Below are positions 25,295 to 34,301 of a DNA stretch of 64,000 nt, one piece after another. Below the pieces are notes generated by a model. The model was given only the letters and a program-made list of their open reading frames with translations. It was not told where the DNA came from and ran no database searches. Source of the DNA: Streptomyces shenzhenensis (GTDB lineage Bacteria; Actinomycetota; Actinomycetes; Streptomycetales; Streptomycetaceae); the NCBI RefSeq assembly GCF_003688995.1, contig NZ_PENI01000034.1, forward strand, positions 1 through 64,000, given 5' to 3'. How positions within the stretch are numbered: position 1 is the first letter of the stretch; every line of letters begins with the position of its first letter. Position numbers and translations under genes: made by a program.

Positions 25295-27715
25295 TCAGCC
25301 GCTCGCGTCGCACTCCTCGACCCGTCCGTCGGCCACCCGCAGCCGGCGCTGGGCCACAGGCGCGAAGAGCGCGCTGTCATGGGTGACGAAGAGGACGGCT
25401 GTGCCATGCTCTTCGCTCTCCTCCACCAGCAGGCGGACCGTCGCTCGGGCAGCGGCCGCGTCGAGGGCGGAGGTCACCTCGTCGCAGACGAGGAGGGCGG
25501 GCCGGGCCGTCAGCGCACGGATGAGCGCGGCGCGCTGGAGCTGGCCTCCGGACAGGGCCGTGGGGCGGCGGGTCAGGTCGGCCGCGAACAGGCCCAGCCG
25601 GCCGGCGAGCGTCACCACCTCGTCGTGCGCCCGGTCGGCGGGCAGGCCACGCAGCAGCATGGCAGTCCTGGTGAGCTGGCCGATGACCGGACGGTATTCG
25701 TCGAAGGAGGCCCGCGGGTCCTGGTGTACGTACTGGACGGCGCGCAGCGCGTCATGGTCCCTGCGCTCCACGGCCGAGGGCAGTGGCGCGCCGTCGTATT
25801 CGACCGTGCCACCGGTGGCCGGGGTGAGGCCGGCAAGGGCGCGGGCCAGGGTGGTCTTTCCGGCGCCTGACAAGCCCGTGACGAGGGTGCGGCTGCCGGG
25901 CGGGAAGGTGAGGCGGGTGGCAGCCAGGCGGGGGCGGGACGGGTCATCTCCGGCGACGGTGAGCGCGTGGGTCCGCACGGCGCCCGGGGCGGCCTCGGAT
26001 CGCGGCAGCGGACGCGAGAGAGGCACGGCCTCCGGTGCGTCGGGGGCCGGAAGCTGCCCGGTCGCTTCTCGACGAACGACACGCCCTCGTTCCAGTACGA
26101 CCGTCTCGTCGGCGAGCGCGGCGGCCAGGTGCGGGTCGTGGGTGATGAGCAGGAGAGCCGTGCCGCCGCGTACCAAGTCCCGCAGGCGGCGGGCGAGGAG
26201 CACGGTCGTCTCCTTGTCGAGGCCGCTGGTCGGTTCGTCGAGGACGAGCAGCCGGGGGCGGGTGACGAGGGCGGTGGCCAGTGCCATGCGCTGCTGCTGG
26301 CCGCCGGAGAGGCGGTGAGGGTGGCGCCGCGTGAGTGGTCCGTCCTCGGGAAGTCCGGCTGCGCGCAGTGCCTGCCGCACGTCGTTTGCGACGGCGTGAC
26401 GGCGGGTGCGGCCGGGCGGCGTGCCCCGTCGGTGGTTCAGCGCGGCAAGTTCTCGCAGGACCGCGCCGACGCGGCGGGTCGGGTCGAGGACGGAGGCGGG
26501 GTCCTGGGGCAGGTGGGCGACGGTCCCGGCGCGGGCGGTGCGCAGGTCGCGCGGTGGCAGGGCAAGGAGGTCGGTGCCGTTCAGGCGGACGGTGCCGGTG
26601 AGGGTGACGCCGGGCTGGGCAAGGGCGAGGACGGCCAGGCCGAGGGTGGTCTTGCCGCTGCCCGAGGGGCCCAGCAGGGCGAGGCAGCGGCCCGGTCTCA
26701 GGTCCAGGTCGATCCGGTCCAGGAGCCTGTCGCCGGTGAGGGTGCGGGTGGTGAGTCCGCGGCAGGTCAGCAGGGTCGGCAGGGTGGCCGGCCGGGACGC
26801 CTCGGCCTGCGGCCCGACGGGCCCCGGCACAGCGGGCGGCCCGTCGGCGGGGGCAGCCACAGCGCGCGGGCCGTCGGCGGAGCCCGGGACGCGGCGGGCT
26901 CCGCCCAGCAGACGGTCCGCGGTGAGGTTACCGCCGACAGCGAGGGAGGTGAGCAGCAGGGCCGGGACGAGAACCGCGTACGGCTGGAGGAAGAGGGCAT
27001 CGGCGTTGCGCTCGATCAGGACGGCCCAGTCGGCTGAGTCGGTGGGCAGGCCGAGGCCGAGGAAGTTGGCGGAGGCGAGCAGTGTGAGGATCACGGCGCC
27101 GCGGTTGCCCGCGTCCGTGATCAGCGGTTCGCTCACCCGCCGCAGGACGTAGCGGCCCTGGATGTGGTGCCATGGCGCGCCCTGCATCCGCATCGCCTCC
27201 ACCGCTGTCCGGCAGCCCGGCGCGAGCGCCGCCGCACGCACCAGCCGGGTGACGGCCGGCACCTGCACGACGGCGGCGGTGACGACCAGGGTGGTGGCGT
27301 CCTGGTGTCCGGATGCGGCCAGCGTCATCACCAGCAGCAGGGCGGGGAAGGCAAGCAACACGTCCAGGCCCCGCATCACCACCTCGTCGGCCCAGCGGCG
27401 GCGGGTGCCGGCCGCGAACAGGCCGAGCGGCAGCCCCAGCGCGCAGGAGACGAGGAGCGCGGCGAGCGTCATGACCAGTACGGACTGCCCGCCGCTGAGG
27501 ACGAGGGCGAGGACGTCCCGGCCGAGGACGTCGGTGCCGAGGGGATGGCCCGCACCGGGCGGCAGCGCGGGCGCGGCGTCGGGTGCGGTGGGACCGGCGT
27601 AGAGGGGACCCACGACGGCGAGTGCGACAGGCAGCCCGAGCAGCAGAAGGGCGAGCACGTCCAGACAGACGGCGCCGAGCCGGCGCGGGCGGACGCCGGG
27701 CGGGTGGCCGGTCAT
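25295..27715 (-). CDS. Opp/Nik-type ABC transporter: permease fused to two ATPase domains
   Basis: 806 residues combining three proteins that are normally separate. Residues about 1-275 are a DppC/NikC-type permease (GTDVLGRDVLALVLSGGQ, EAA loop RMQGAPWHHIQGRYVLRR). About 315-560 is an ATPase with Walker A GPSGSGKTT, signature LSGGQQQRMALA and Walker B LLVLDEPTSGLD. About 580-800 is a second ATPase with GLSGAGKTT, LSGGQLQRAALI and LLVCDEVTSALD, where the usual DEP is DEV. The start overlaps the stop of the upstream permease (ATGA). The operon is headed by a cobalamin riboswitch, so the cargo may be cobalt or a corrinoid-related ligand rather than peptides. Confidence 0.88.
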   Translation of the reverse strand: MTGHPPGVRPRRLGAVCLDVLALLLLGLPVALAVVGPLYAGPTAPDAAPALPPGAGHPLGTDVLGRDVLALVLSGGQSVLVMTLAALLVSCALGLPLGLFAAGTRRRWADEVVMRGLDVLLAFPALLLVMTLAASGHQDATTLVVTAAVVQVPAVTRLVRAAALAPGCRTAVEAMRMQGAPWHHIQGRYVLRRVSEPLITDAGNRGAVILTLLASANFLGLGLPTDSADWAVLIERNADALFLQPYAVLVPALLLTSLAVGGNLTADRLLGGARRVPGSADGPRAVAAPADGPPAVPGPVGPQAEASRPATLPTLLTCRGLTTRTLTGDRLLDRIDLDLRPGRCLALLGPSGSGKTTLGLAVLALAQPGVTLTGTVRLNGTDLLALPPRDLRTARAGTVAHLPQDPASVLDPTRRVGAVLRELAALNHRRGTPPGRTRRHAVANDVRQALRAAGLPEDGPLTRRHPHRLSGGQQQRMALATALVTRPRLLVLDEPTSGLDKETTVLLARRLRDLVRGGTALLLITHDPHLAAALADETVVLERGRVVRREATGQLPAPDAPEAVPLSRPLPRSEAAPGAVRTHALTVAGDDPSRPRLAATRLTFPPGSRTLVTGLSGAGKTTLARALAGLTPATGGTVEYDGAPLPSAVERRDHDALRAVQYVHQDPRASFDEYRPVIGQLTRTAMLLRGLPADRAHDEVVTLAGRLGLFAADLTRRPTALSGGQLQRAALIRALTARPALLVCDEVTSALDAAAARATVRLLVEESEEHGTAVLFVTHDSALFAPVAQRRLRVADGRVEECDASG

Positions 27716-28692
27716 GCACGCTCCTCTCGCTGCGGGGTCAGGCGCGCGACGGCCAAGTCGGCGAGGAGGTTCACAGTCAGGGCTGTCGCCGCGAACAGCA
27801 GGGCGTATCCCTGGACGGCCGGTATGTCGCGGTCCTGTACGGACTCGACGAACCCGGTGCCGAGGCCGCCGACGGCGAACAGTGCCTCGATGACGACGGT
27901 GCCACCGAGCAGGCCGTCCACGGAACGCGCCAGCTGCTGTACGGAGGGGCCGAGGCAGCCGGGCAGGACGTGCCGCAGCACGATGGTGCGCTCAGGCAGG
28001 CCGAGCAGCCGCAGGTGCCGGACGACGGGGCCGGTCACCTGCGCAGCGACGCCGATGCGTATCTGCCGGGCCAGATCGCACAGTTGCCGGACGACGAGGA
28101 CGCCGACGGGCAGGACGAGGACCGCCGGGTCGGTCAGGATCTCCGTGCCGCGCAGGCCGGCGGCGGTGGCGGGCAGCAGCCCGAGGCCCACGCTGAGCCA
28201 GGCGGTCAGCAGCAGGCCGAGGACGAACTCCGGTACGGCGTGCAGGGCGAGGGCGACAGCGTTGAGCACCCGGTCCGCGAGGGAGCCCTCGCGCAGCCCG
28301 GTCAGGACGCCCAGGGCGAGGGCGAGCGGCACGAGCACCGCCAGCGCCGCGCCGGCCAGGACCGCCGTCGCCGCGAACCGGCTGCCGATCTCGTCCGTGA
28401 CGGGCAGGCCGGTGACGAGGGAGTGGCCCAGGTCCGCGCGGAACAGGTCGGCTGCCCAGTGGACGAAGCGGGTGACGGCCGGTTCGTCGAGCCCGAGTTC
28501 GGCGCGGGCCAGCCGCTGCTGCTCGGGGGTGCCCTGTTCGCCGAGGACCGCGTCGACACTGTCGCCCGGCAGCAGCGAGGTCAGGACGAACACCGCGACC
28601 AGGACAGCGGCGGCCTGGAGCAGTGCCGTAGCGGTCCTGATCACCGTGTAGTGCGCGGTTCCCGAGGGCCGCCGCCTCACGTGCTGTGTCAC
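27712..28692 (-). CDS. Opp/Nik-type ABC transporter permease (DppB/NikB family)
   Basis: 326 residues. An N-terminal membrane span (about 18-42) is followed by the periplasmic-type loop GEQGTPEQQRLARAELGLDEP. A core of about five spans carries the EAA-type coupling motif LLGLPERTIVLRHVLPG near 230. It pairs with the permease half of the fused subunit. It lies 13 bases after the binding-protein gene. Confidence 0.88.
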   Translation of the reverse strand: MTQHVRRRPSGTAHYTVIRTATALLQAAAVLVAVFVLTSLLPGDSVDAVLGEQGTPEQQRLARAELGLDEPAVTRFVHWAADLFRADLGHSLVTGLPVTDEIGSRFAATAVLAGAALAVLVPLALALGVLTGLREGSLADRVLNAVALALHAVPEFVLGLLLTAWLSVGLGLLPATAAGLRGTEILTDPAVLVLPVGVLVVRQLCDLARQIRIGVAAQVTGPVVRHLRLLGLPERTIVLRHVLPGCLGPSVQQLARSVDGLLGGTVVIEALFAVGGLGTGFVESVQDRDIPAVQGYALLFAATALTVNLLADLAVARLTPQREERA

Positions 28693-28705
28693 CTACGACG
28701 GGCCG

Positions 28706-30235
28706 TCAGCTCAGCCGGACGCGGTCGAACCGGGCCCAGTCGTATGAGTTGGGCGGCGCGGCCCGCAGACCGGTGACGGCGTCGCTGTGGCCGATGTTCC
28801 AGTCGCTGAAGGCCCATACGAGCTGGCCGTCGCGGTCCCGGGCGCGGCGCTGCGCGCGGTCGAGGAGTTCGAGGCGGGTCTTCTCGTCGCGGGTGGCGGT
28901 GGCCTCGGCGAGCAGGCGGTCGAAGGTGGCGTCCTCATAGCCCATAAGGTTGTTGGCGGCGTCGCTGCGCAGCCGGGACCGCAGGTGGGTGACGACGGGG
29001 AGGGTGGCGGTGCGGCTGTGGAAGGCGACGCCCTTGGTCTTGATCTCGCCGAAGTAGGTGGCGGCGGAACGAACGTGCGGGGTGACCTTCAGGCCGATGT
29101 CCTTGAGCTGATCGGCGATGAGGGTGGAGGCGTTGCGCCAGGTGGGGTCGGCGTCGCTGGTCTCCAAGGCGACGGCGAGACCGTCCGCGCCCGCCGCCTT
29201 GACCAGGGCACGGGCCCGGTCGACGTCGCGTTCCCGGTCGGGCAGGTTCTTCGGGTAGGCGCGCAGCCCCATGCCGAAGAGGTCGTTGCCCGCGGTGCCG
29301 TGGCCGGACAGAGCGACCTCGACCAGCCGGTCCCGGTCGAGACCGAGGGTGAACGCCCTGACGAGCCGGGCGTCGTCGAAGGGTGCGCGGGACAGCCGCA
29401 GCAGGATCGCCTGCATGGTGCTGAGCTTGCTGCGCAGCACCCCGAGCCCGTCCCGGTCGGCGACGCGGCTCGCGGAGGCCGCTGTCAGGTCGTGGGCGTA
29501 ATGCACCTGGCCGGACAGCAGGGCGTTGAGCCGGGCCCGTTCGTCGTTGACAGGCACGAACTCCAATTCCTCGATGCGTGGACCGCCGTCCCAGTGGTCG
29601 GCCCACGCGGTGAACAGGGCGTTGCCGCCCGGCTCGAAGGAGCGGTACCGGAAGGGGCCGGAGCCGACGGGCTTCGCGAAGTCCTTGGTGTCCTCCGGGA
29701 CGATCTCGGTACCGGGGGCGCCGAGGGCCGCCGGGAACTCGAAGTCGGGTTCTTTCAGGACGAGGGTGAGGTCGCGCCCCTTGGCGTTGCTCGCTCCGAA
29801 GTCGACGCGGGAGAAGAGCTGCTGGGCGGCGGCTCCGGTTGCGGGGTCGGCTATACGCCGGTAGTTCCACAGTACGTCGGCGGCGGTGACCCGGCTGCCG
29901 TCGTGGAAACGGGCGTCGGAACGCAGCCGTACCGTCCAGCGGCTCCCTGACCGGTCGCTCTCCCAGCTCTCGGCAAGACGCGCCTGCACGGACATGTCGT
30001 CCTTGTACGTCAGGACGCTGTCGTACAAGGCCTTGGCACGGGCCTGGTCGACGAAGAGCGGGGCGATGTGCGGGTCGAGGGTCTCCTGCGAGCCGCCGGC
30101 GCTGAAAGCGGCCCGCAGTCGGCGGCCGCCCGACGAGTTGTCACCGTCACCTGAGGAACAGCTCGCGAGGGCGGCGCCGACGGCGAGCGCGCCCGCTCCG
30201 GTGAGCAGGCGGCGGCGCGCGAAGGAGGGAGTCAT
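28706..30235 (-). CDS. family 5 substrate-binding lipoprotein of a cobalamin-riboswitch ABC transporter
   Basis: 509 residues from ATG at 30235. That start overlaps the stop of a 28-codon ORF (ATGA) and gives a compact Tat/lipoprotein signal (ARRRLLTG, lipobox ALASCSS); an upstream in-frame ATG at 30268 has no ribosome site. SBP family 5 hallmarks are QETLDPHIAPLFVDQARAKAL near 50 and FHDGSRVTAADVLWNYRRI near 105. Binds a small ligand outside the membrane for DppB/DppC-like permeases. Family members bind peptides, nickel or cobalt chelates; the riboswitch favours a cobalt- or B12-related ligand. Confidence 0.85.
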   Translation of the reverse strand: MTPSFARRRLLTGAGALAVGAALASCSSGDGDNSSGGRRLRAAFSAGGSQETLDPHIAPLFVDQARAKALYDSVLTYKDDMSVQARLAESWESDRSGSRWTVRLRSDARFHDGSRVTAADVLWNYRRIADPATGAAAQQLFSRVDFGASNAKGRDLTLVLKEPDFEFPAALGAPGTEIVPEDTKDFAKPVGSGPFRYRSFEPGGNALFTAWADHWDGGPRIEELEFVPVNDERARLNALLSGQVHYAHDLTAASASRVADRDGLGVLRSKLSTMQAILLRLSRAPFDDARLVRAFTLGLDRDRLVEVALSGHGTAGNDLFGMGLRAYPKNLPDRERDVDRARALVKAAGADGLAVALETSDADPTWRNASTLIADQLKDIGLKVTPHVRSAATYFGEIKTKGVAFHSRTATLPVVTHLRSRLRSDAANNLMGYEDATFDRLLAEATATRDEKTRLELLDRAQRRARDRDGQLVWAFSDWNIGHSDAVTGLRAAPPNSYDWARFDRVRLS

Positions 30236-30318
30236 GGTGTGCGGGGCCTTCCCCTGGTCGCCGGACATGGCCCAGGGCAGGCGGACGCGCCGGCCGTGTG
30301 CCGGTATCTGACGCGCAT
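30232..30318 (-). CDS. 28-residue ORF coupled to the binding-protein gene
   Basis: ATG at 30318 behind AGGAGGAGG at six bases, the strongest ribosome site in the area. The product starts MRVRYRHTAGASACPG and ends GRPRTP. Its TGA overlaps the ATG of the binding protein. It starts about 50 bases after the riboswitch 3' element. Probably a translational relay: the riboswitch gates this strong site, and ribosomes pass on to the binding protein by coupling. The peptide itself, Arg-rich with two Cys, may have no function. Confidence 0.5.
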   Translation of the reverse strand: MRVRYRHTAGASACPGPCPATRGRPRTP

Positions 30319-30359
30319 CACGAGCCTCCTCCTGGGGAGTCCACGCCCCGGACGGTCGG

Positions 30360-30515
30360 TGAAAGCGACGGGCCAGTCTCCTGGCTGCCGGATCACCGCT
30401 CGCCCCGCCTTCCGGCCGGGCGGCCGTGGCGTATGAGGGTTCGCTCCCCGGTCACAGTGGCGGGACCGCGCCGGATTCGCACCGGCTTCCTGGTTCCCGT
30501 CGCTCGTGTGTACGC
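30360..30515 (-). promoter_or_regulatory. cobalamin riboswitch of the Opp/Nik-type ABC operon
   Basis: Minus strand 30490-30452 reads GGAAGCCGGTGCGAATCC, then GGCGCGGTCCCGCCACTGTGA. The 3' element GCAGCCAGGAGACTGGCCC is at 30388-30370. Classic core, closely similar to the riboswitch at 15.6 kb. Confidence 0.92.
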
Positions 30516-30630
30516 AGCGCATTATGCCCGACCGCGATGTCGGCCCGAGTGATCGGCCCCACACCGACCCCTATTGCATGGGCATGCGTGTGCCGTGGTT
30601 CCGGAGCGACAGTCAGCAAGGTACGTCCCG

Positions 30631-30927
30631 ATGCCGATCGCCCCCACCCGCCGGAGTGTGCTCGCCGCGGCGGCCGCCACGGGAGCCGGTCTCCTCACCG
30701 GCTGCTCGTCCGCAGGCTCCGGCTCCTCCTCACCCAAGAAGGGCGGGACGGTGAACGCGGCCTTGCCCGGCCGGGGGGGGGAGGAGACGATGGACCCGCA
30801 CGCGCAGCGGCAGTTCGTGGACATCGCCCAGCACAAGGCAGTCTTCGACAAACTCGTCGAACTGAACTCGACCCTGCGCCCGGTACCGAGGCTGGCCCGG
30901 TCCTGGTCCAGTGACGATGAGGCCTGA
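30631..30927 (+). pseudogene. truncated family 5 substrate-binding lipoprotein gene
   Basis: 98 residues: signal and lipobox (LLTGCSSAG), then GGEETMDPHAQRQFVDIAQHKAVFDKL and RLARSWSSDDEA, then stop. It aligns with the first fifth of the intact binding protein encoded divergently at 28706-30235, so it is a paralogue cut short. The break coincides with the start of AlbA_2-type sequence, marking a recombination junction at about 30,925. There is a run of eight G at 30773-30780. Confidence 0.8.
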
Positions 30928-31417
30928 AGTCGATCTGCAGTTCGTCGAACCGGGAGAAGTCGTCTACAAGCTGCTGTGTGCGCTGCCGTTCTTGGCCGGC
31001 CATGCCCGCGACCGGACTGCGGCCAGCGGGACGGCCGTGGTCAAGACCGTTCTGGTGAACGACATCGCTTCTCATCCCGATGCCTCCATGCATACGGTCG
31101 CGGAATACCGTGACCCGTTGCCTGTGGCCGTCGATCACCTGTATCACGGCACTGGGCGACGTCTGCCGACCAGCACGCAGCCGTGCGAGTACGCATATTC
31201 AGAAGCCACCGTGCTGCTGGATGACGTGGCAGGTCACGACCGGGAGCTGCTCCAGGCTGCGGCTGTTCTGGCCGACGAACTTCTTCACGCTTACGGCATC
31301 CCACAGACAGGGCTGATCGCCACGGACGGGCAGCTTCGCACCGACGGCTTCACCGACCGCAACCGCGGCGCTGTCGCTGAGTGGGCACGGCAGCACAACC
31401 TTCTGGAGGCAACATGA
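30911..31417 (+). pseudogene. C-terminal remnant of an AlbA_2 (Schlafen-like) protein gene
   Basis: 168 codons from a GTG inside the truncated lipoprotein gene. LLCALPFLAGHARDRTAASGTAVVKT and the following 110 residues match the C-terminal third of the intact protein at 32260-33642 (LRLLARHARDRAAAGGTTTVRV, then ATSVLAAGLIQHFGYPETLQMTTDG against AAVLADELLHAYGIPQTGLIATDG). The AlbA_2 core is missing, so this is a fused tail rather than a complete gene. Confidence 0.65.
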
Positions 31418-31540
31418 CAGCCCGGTGGCGAGCGCCCGGCGCTCTACTCCTGTCATGGCGGACTCACGAGGCATTGCTTGGTCAAGTTGATCGCTTCTGT
31501 TCGTCCAGAGAGCCTCGGTCTGACACCTATTCCGGCCCCC

Positions 31541-32060
31541 TCACGGTTCGGGAGCAGTCGTGTCCGGCGCACCGTTCAGCAGACCAGTCTCCGCCGCCAC
31601 CCTGACCACGGTGAGCGCGGTACTGAAGGGCATTCCGTAGAAGCGCTCACCGACGTGCGGAGTACCGTACAGGGCTTCGGCGAGGTCGAGCGCCACCCGT
31701 TCCTGTTTCTGAGCGTCCGGCAGCACGGGTGAGAGCCAAGCGTTGAGTAGTCCGTAACCGTGGTCCCCTGCGTCCAGGATGTGGCGGGACATCCGCCGTG
31801 GCGCGTTCCTGGTGTGTCCCAACAGCACGTAGTGGAAAGGGTCTTGGAACTCCAGTACGTACAGACGGCCTTCCTTGCCGTTGGCTGGCTCCGGGCACTG
31901 GACTCTCACCACGTCCCTCAGATGCTCACCGAGCCGAATCGCCGTGTGGTCGTGGAACGGAGGGGTCAACCCGCGCTTCAGCTCCGCGCGCGCCTCATTG
32001 ATGGCCTCGGGTGTAAGGAGGGACTTGTACCGGTGGGGTGGAGGTAAGACCGGGCAATGC
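31541..32060 (-). pseudogene. GIY-YIG/T5orf172-like gene, 5' end probably frameshifted
   Basis: The clear part (31541-31969, 142 residues from a TTG) has LYVLEFQDPFHYVLLGHTRNAPRRMSRH, then QERVALDLAEAL and VGERFYGMPF. These are the strand-strand-Arg-His and GE.F pattern of GIY-YIG/T5orf172 domains, which are often nucleases or phage-linked modules. The same frame continues upstream as sensible protein (HRYKSLLTPEAINEARAELKRG) with no ATG, GTG or TTG. A second frame ending near 32,028 carries DLDWDSLDRIARSYLHPTG. A frameshift near 32,030, or a sequence error, would explain this. Confidence 0.45.
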
Positions 32061-32259
32061 GGTCCAGTGAATCCCAGTCCAGGTCCTCTGGTATGCCCGT
32101 CGGCCCACGGTAGGAAGACGGCCTGATGAGTCCGGGTTTGGATCGAAGGGGGCCAGGAACAGCCTCGTCCAGTTGTTTACCACGGCTCGAACCTAAAGGA
32201 TGCCACTGACAGGCCCCGCAGATCGGCCGTATAAGCGCCTTCCGGCCAGCGGTCGACAT

Positions 32260-33642
32260 TCAGTCAACGGTGTCGTCGGTCATGTCGACGTTCGCCTGGG
32301 TGGCCCACTGCTGCACTCCAGAGCCGTAGCGCTGTGAACTCCAGTATTTGGTCCGGATGACGCCGTCGGTGGTCATCTGGAGGGTTTCCGGGTAGCCGAA
32401 GTGCTGGATCAGGCCAGCTGCGAGGACGGAGGTGGCTGCGATCAGTCCCGGTCCGTCTTCGGCGAGGTCGTCGATGTCGAAGACGGACGTCGCTTGGGGT
32501 GACTCGGTCACTTGGTGGGTGCCGAGGCTGCCGCCGAGGTTGGCGTGTCCGCGCGGGTGACGCAGTTCGGCCGGAAGGTCAGCGTTGACGGGTGCGATGG
32601 TCACGCGGACTGTGGTGGTGCCTCCTGCGGCGGCTCGGTCCCGTGCGTGGCGGGCCAGGAGCCGGAGTCCGGACCAGATGTCGAGGACCAGGTCCTCGTC
32701 TTCGATCCGACTGACCGTGGTGTTCTCGTCCACCTGGCCGGGTCGGGCGAGGTCGGTGCGGTTGGCGGCGATGGCGGCGAAGGTGCCGGCGCCGCTTTGG
32801 TAGAGCTCGCACGCGATCCATTTGGCCGTCGTTGGCTCGGAGCCTCCGTGCGCCATCAGGCGACGGCTGCCTACCGTGACGTGGTGGACGTACACCCCGC
32901 GCGGGATAACAAGCAGGTCCTTGCCCCGGGTCTCCTGCTGGAAGGCGCGCAGGGCCTTGGTGTCGAGGGTGAAGTCCCCGCTGAGGTCCGGGACCAGGGT
33001 GACAACAATGTACGTCTGGTCGCTCACGTCCAAGCGGCCGATCAGATCGCGTTCGTAGCGGAGCAGGTCGTCGTGGCGGGACTGGCGACGGGCGAAGCGG
33101 TCCTGGTAGGCAGCGGCCACTTCGGCCTCCGTCAGGTAGATGATGCTGGCGCCGTTGCGGCGCGGGTAGCGCAGGCCCTCGTTAACCAGGACTCCGTGCG
33201 GAGCGGAGGGGCTGCGGGGCACAGCGATCATCAGAATCCCGTGACCGGGATTGTCCGGGTCCTCGATCTGCTTGACGTCGAAGGTGGGCAGAGGGTGGAC
33301 CTGGTCGGCCACGATGTTACGGATCCGCAGCACCTCGGCGTCGCTGAGCGCGACCCCGGGGAGCTCCGTTGCCCGAGCCTGGTCGTCTTCAGCAACTCCG
33401 AGCAGCAGGATTCCGCCGGCGGTGTTGGCCAGGGCCGCCACGTCACCGGCCAGGTCCCGCTTGGCCTTGTCGTTGCCGCCGTAGAGCTCCCCCTTGAACT
33501 CCAGATCGTAGGACTCAGAGACCGCGCTCGTCTTCAGCGCGGCGACCTGAGTGTGCGAGACCGCGTCCAGCCGGACCCCGAAGAGCCCCTCCAGACGGCG
33601 GGAGCGAAGAGCAACCATGACGTCCGATACTGCACGAACCAC
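32260..33642 (-). CDS. AlbA_2 (Schlafen-type ATP-binding) domain protein
   Basis: 460 residues; a later ATG nine codons in (MVALRSRRLEGLFG) is an alternative start. The AlbA_2 domain (about 40-180) shows YDLEFKGELYGGNDKAKRDLAGDVAALANTAGGILLLGVAED, then HGVLVNEGLRYPRRNGASIIYLTEAEVAAAYQDRF. The C-terminal half is unassigned and is shared with the remnant at 30.9 kb. AlbA_2 proteins include transcription factors and components of phage-defence loci; the role here is unknown, though it lies in a defence-rich island. Confidence 0.8.
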   Translation of the reverse strand: MVRAVSDVMVALRSRRLEGLFGVRLDAVSHTQVAALKTSAVSESYDLEFKGELYGGNDKAKRDLAGDVAALANTAGGILLLGVAEDDQARATELPGVALSDAEVLRIRNIVADQVHPLPTFDVKQIEDPDNPGHGILMIAVPRSPSAPHGVLVNEGLRYPRRNGASIIYLTEAEVAAAYQDRFARRQSRHDDLLRYERDLIGRLDVSDQTYIVVTLVPDLSGDFTLDTKALRAFQQETRGKDLLVIPRGVYVHHVTVGSRRLMAHGGSEPTTAKWIACELYQSGAGTFAAIAANRTDLARPGQVDENTTVSRIEDEDLVLDIWSGLRLLARHARDRAAAGGTTTVRVTIAPVNADLPAELRHPRGHANLGGSLGTHQVTESPQATSVFDIDDLAEDGPGLIAATSVLAAGLIQHFGYPETLQMTTDGVIRTKYWSSQRYGSGVQQWATQANVDMTDDTVD

Positions 33643-33650
33643 CCCCAGCT

Positions 33651-33800
33651 GTCACAGGATTAGGCAGATCCAATGGCGCGCCGGAAGCGCTCTGGGCTCC
33701 GGAAAACGCTCGTAGTCCCGGCCCAGGTGGCAGGCGTACATGGTCCAGCCCAGGCTGGGTTCAACGACCCAGCGGCGCGGGAGGGCAGCGCACCGGGGCT
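33651..33800 (-). mobile_element. IS5-family transposase C-terminal remnant
   Basis: On the minus strand the frame reads ALPRRWVVEPSLGWTMYACH, then LGRDYERFPE, ending at a TGA near 33,653. This matches the C-terminal DDE segment of IS5-type transposases (typically LPRRWVVERTFGWL..RRLARDYE), including the catalytic Glu position in WVVE. Nothing of the rest of the gene remains. Confidence 0.7.
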
Positions 33801-34301
33801 GCGAAACTCCCCGCAAGCTGCTCTCACGTGCGCGTAAGCTCCAACGGTATGGCCGCCTACAGCACGGTCTGCTCAGACACCACTACGGCCGCGCAGCCGA
33901 CGGAACGATGGGCCGCCTTGGCGAAGTCCGGCGTCTCTGTGCGGTCACGACGGCCCTGGTCCGGCGATCTGCGAGTCGAGCAGCTCCAGAACACGGGGAC
34001 GTGCCACCGCACCGCGCGTCATCCGCTTCGCAGGGTCGTGCCCGTAGCGCGCCTTTTCTTACCAGCGGACAAGAACGGTCAACAGCAGTGCGCACCCACG
34101 CTCACGAGGCGGGCGCCAAGTCGCATAAGCGCAGATCGACGGCCATGCAATCGTCTGAGCACCGTCGCTTTCCAAGCTGAGAGCGCAAGTTCGAATCAGT
34201 GAGGCCCTCTCCGAAGACTGCATACCTGATGCCTGTTGCCAATACTCAGCCTTGGCGTCCAGGCATTCACTCCCGTCCCTACACCATGGCCAGGGTGCGC
34301 C
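33801..34301. other. 500-base gap with no recognised gene
   Basis: Short open frames on both strands, none with family character. A stretch near 34,150-34,215 (GAGAGCGCAAGTTCGAATC) recalls a tRNA T-loop, but the arms do not pair. Confidence 0.4.

Noticed and set aside
34140..34215. Possible tRNA or tRNA 3' fragment (GTTCGAATC with TTTCCAA upstream) that could be an attachment site
   Set aside because: The arms do not pair into a T-stem or anticodon stem, there is no acceptor complement, and no second copy was found in the window.
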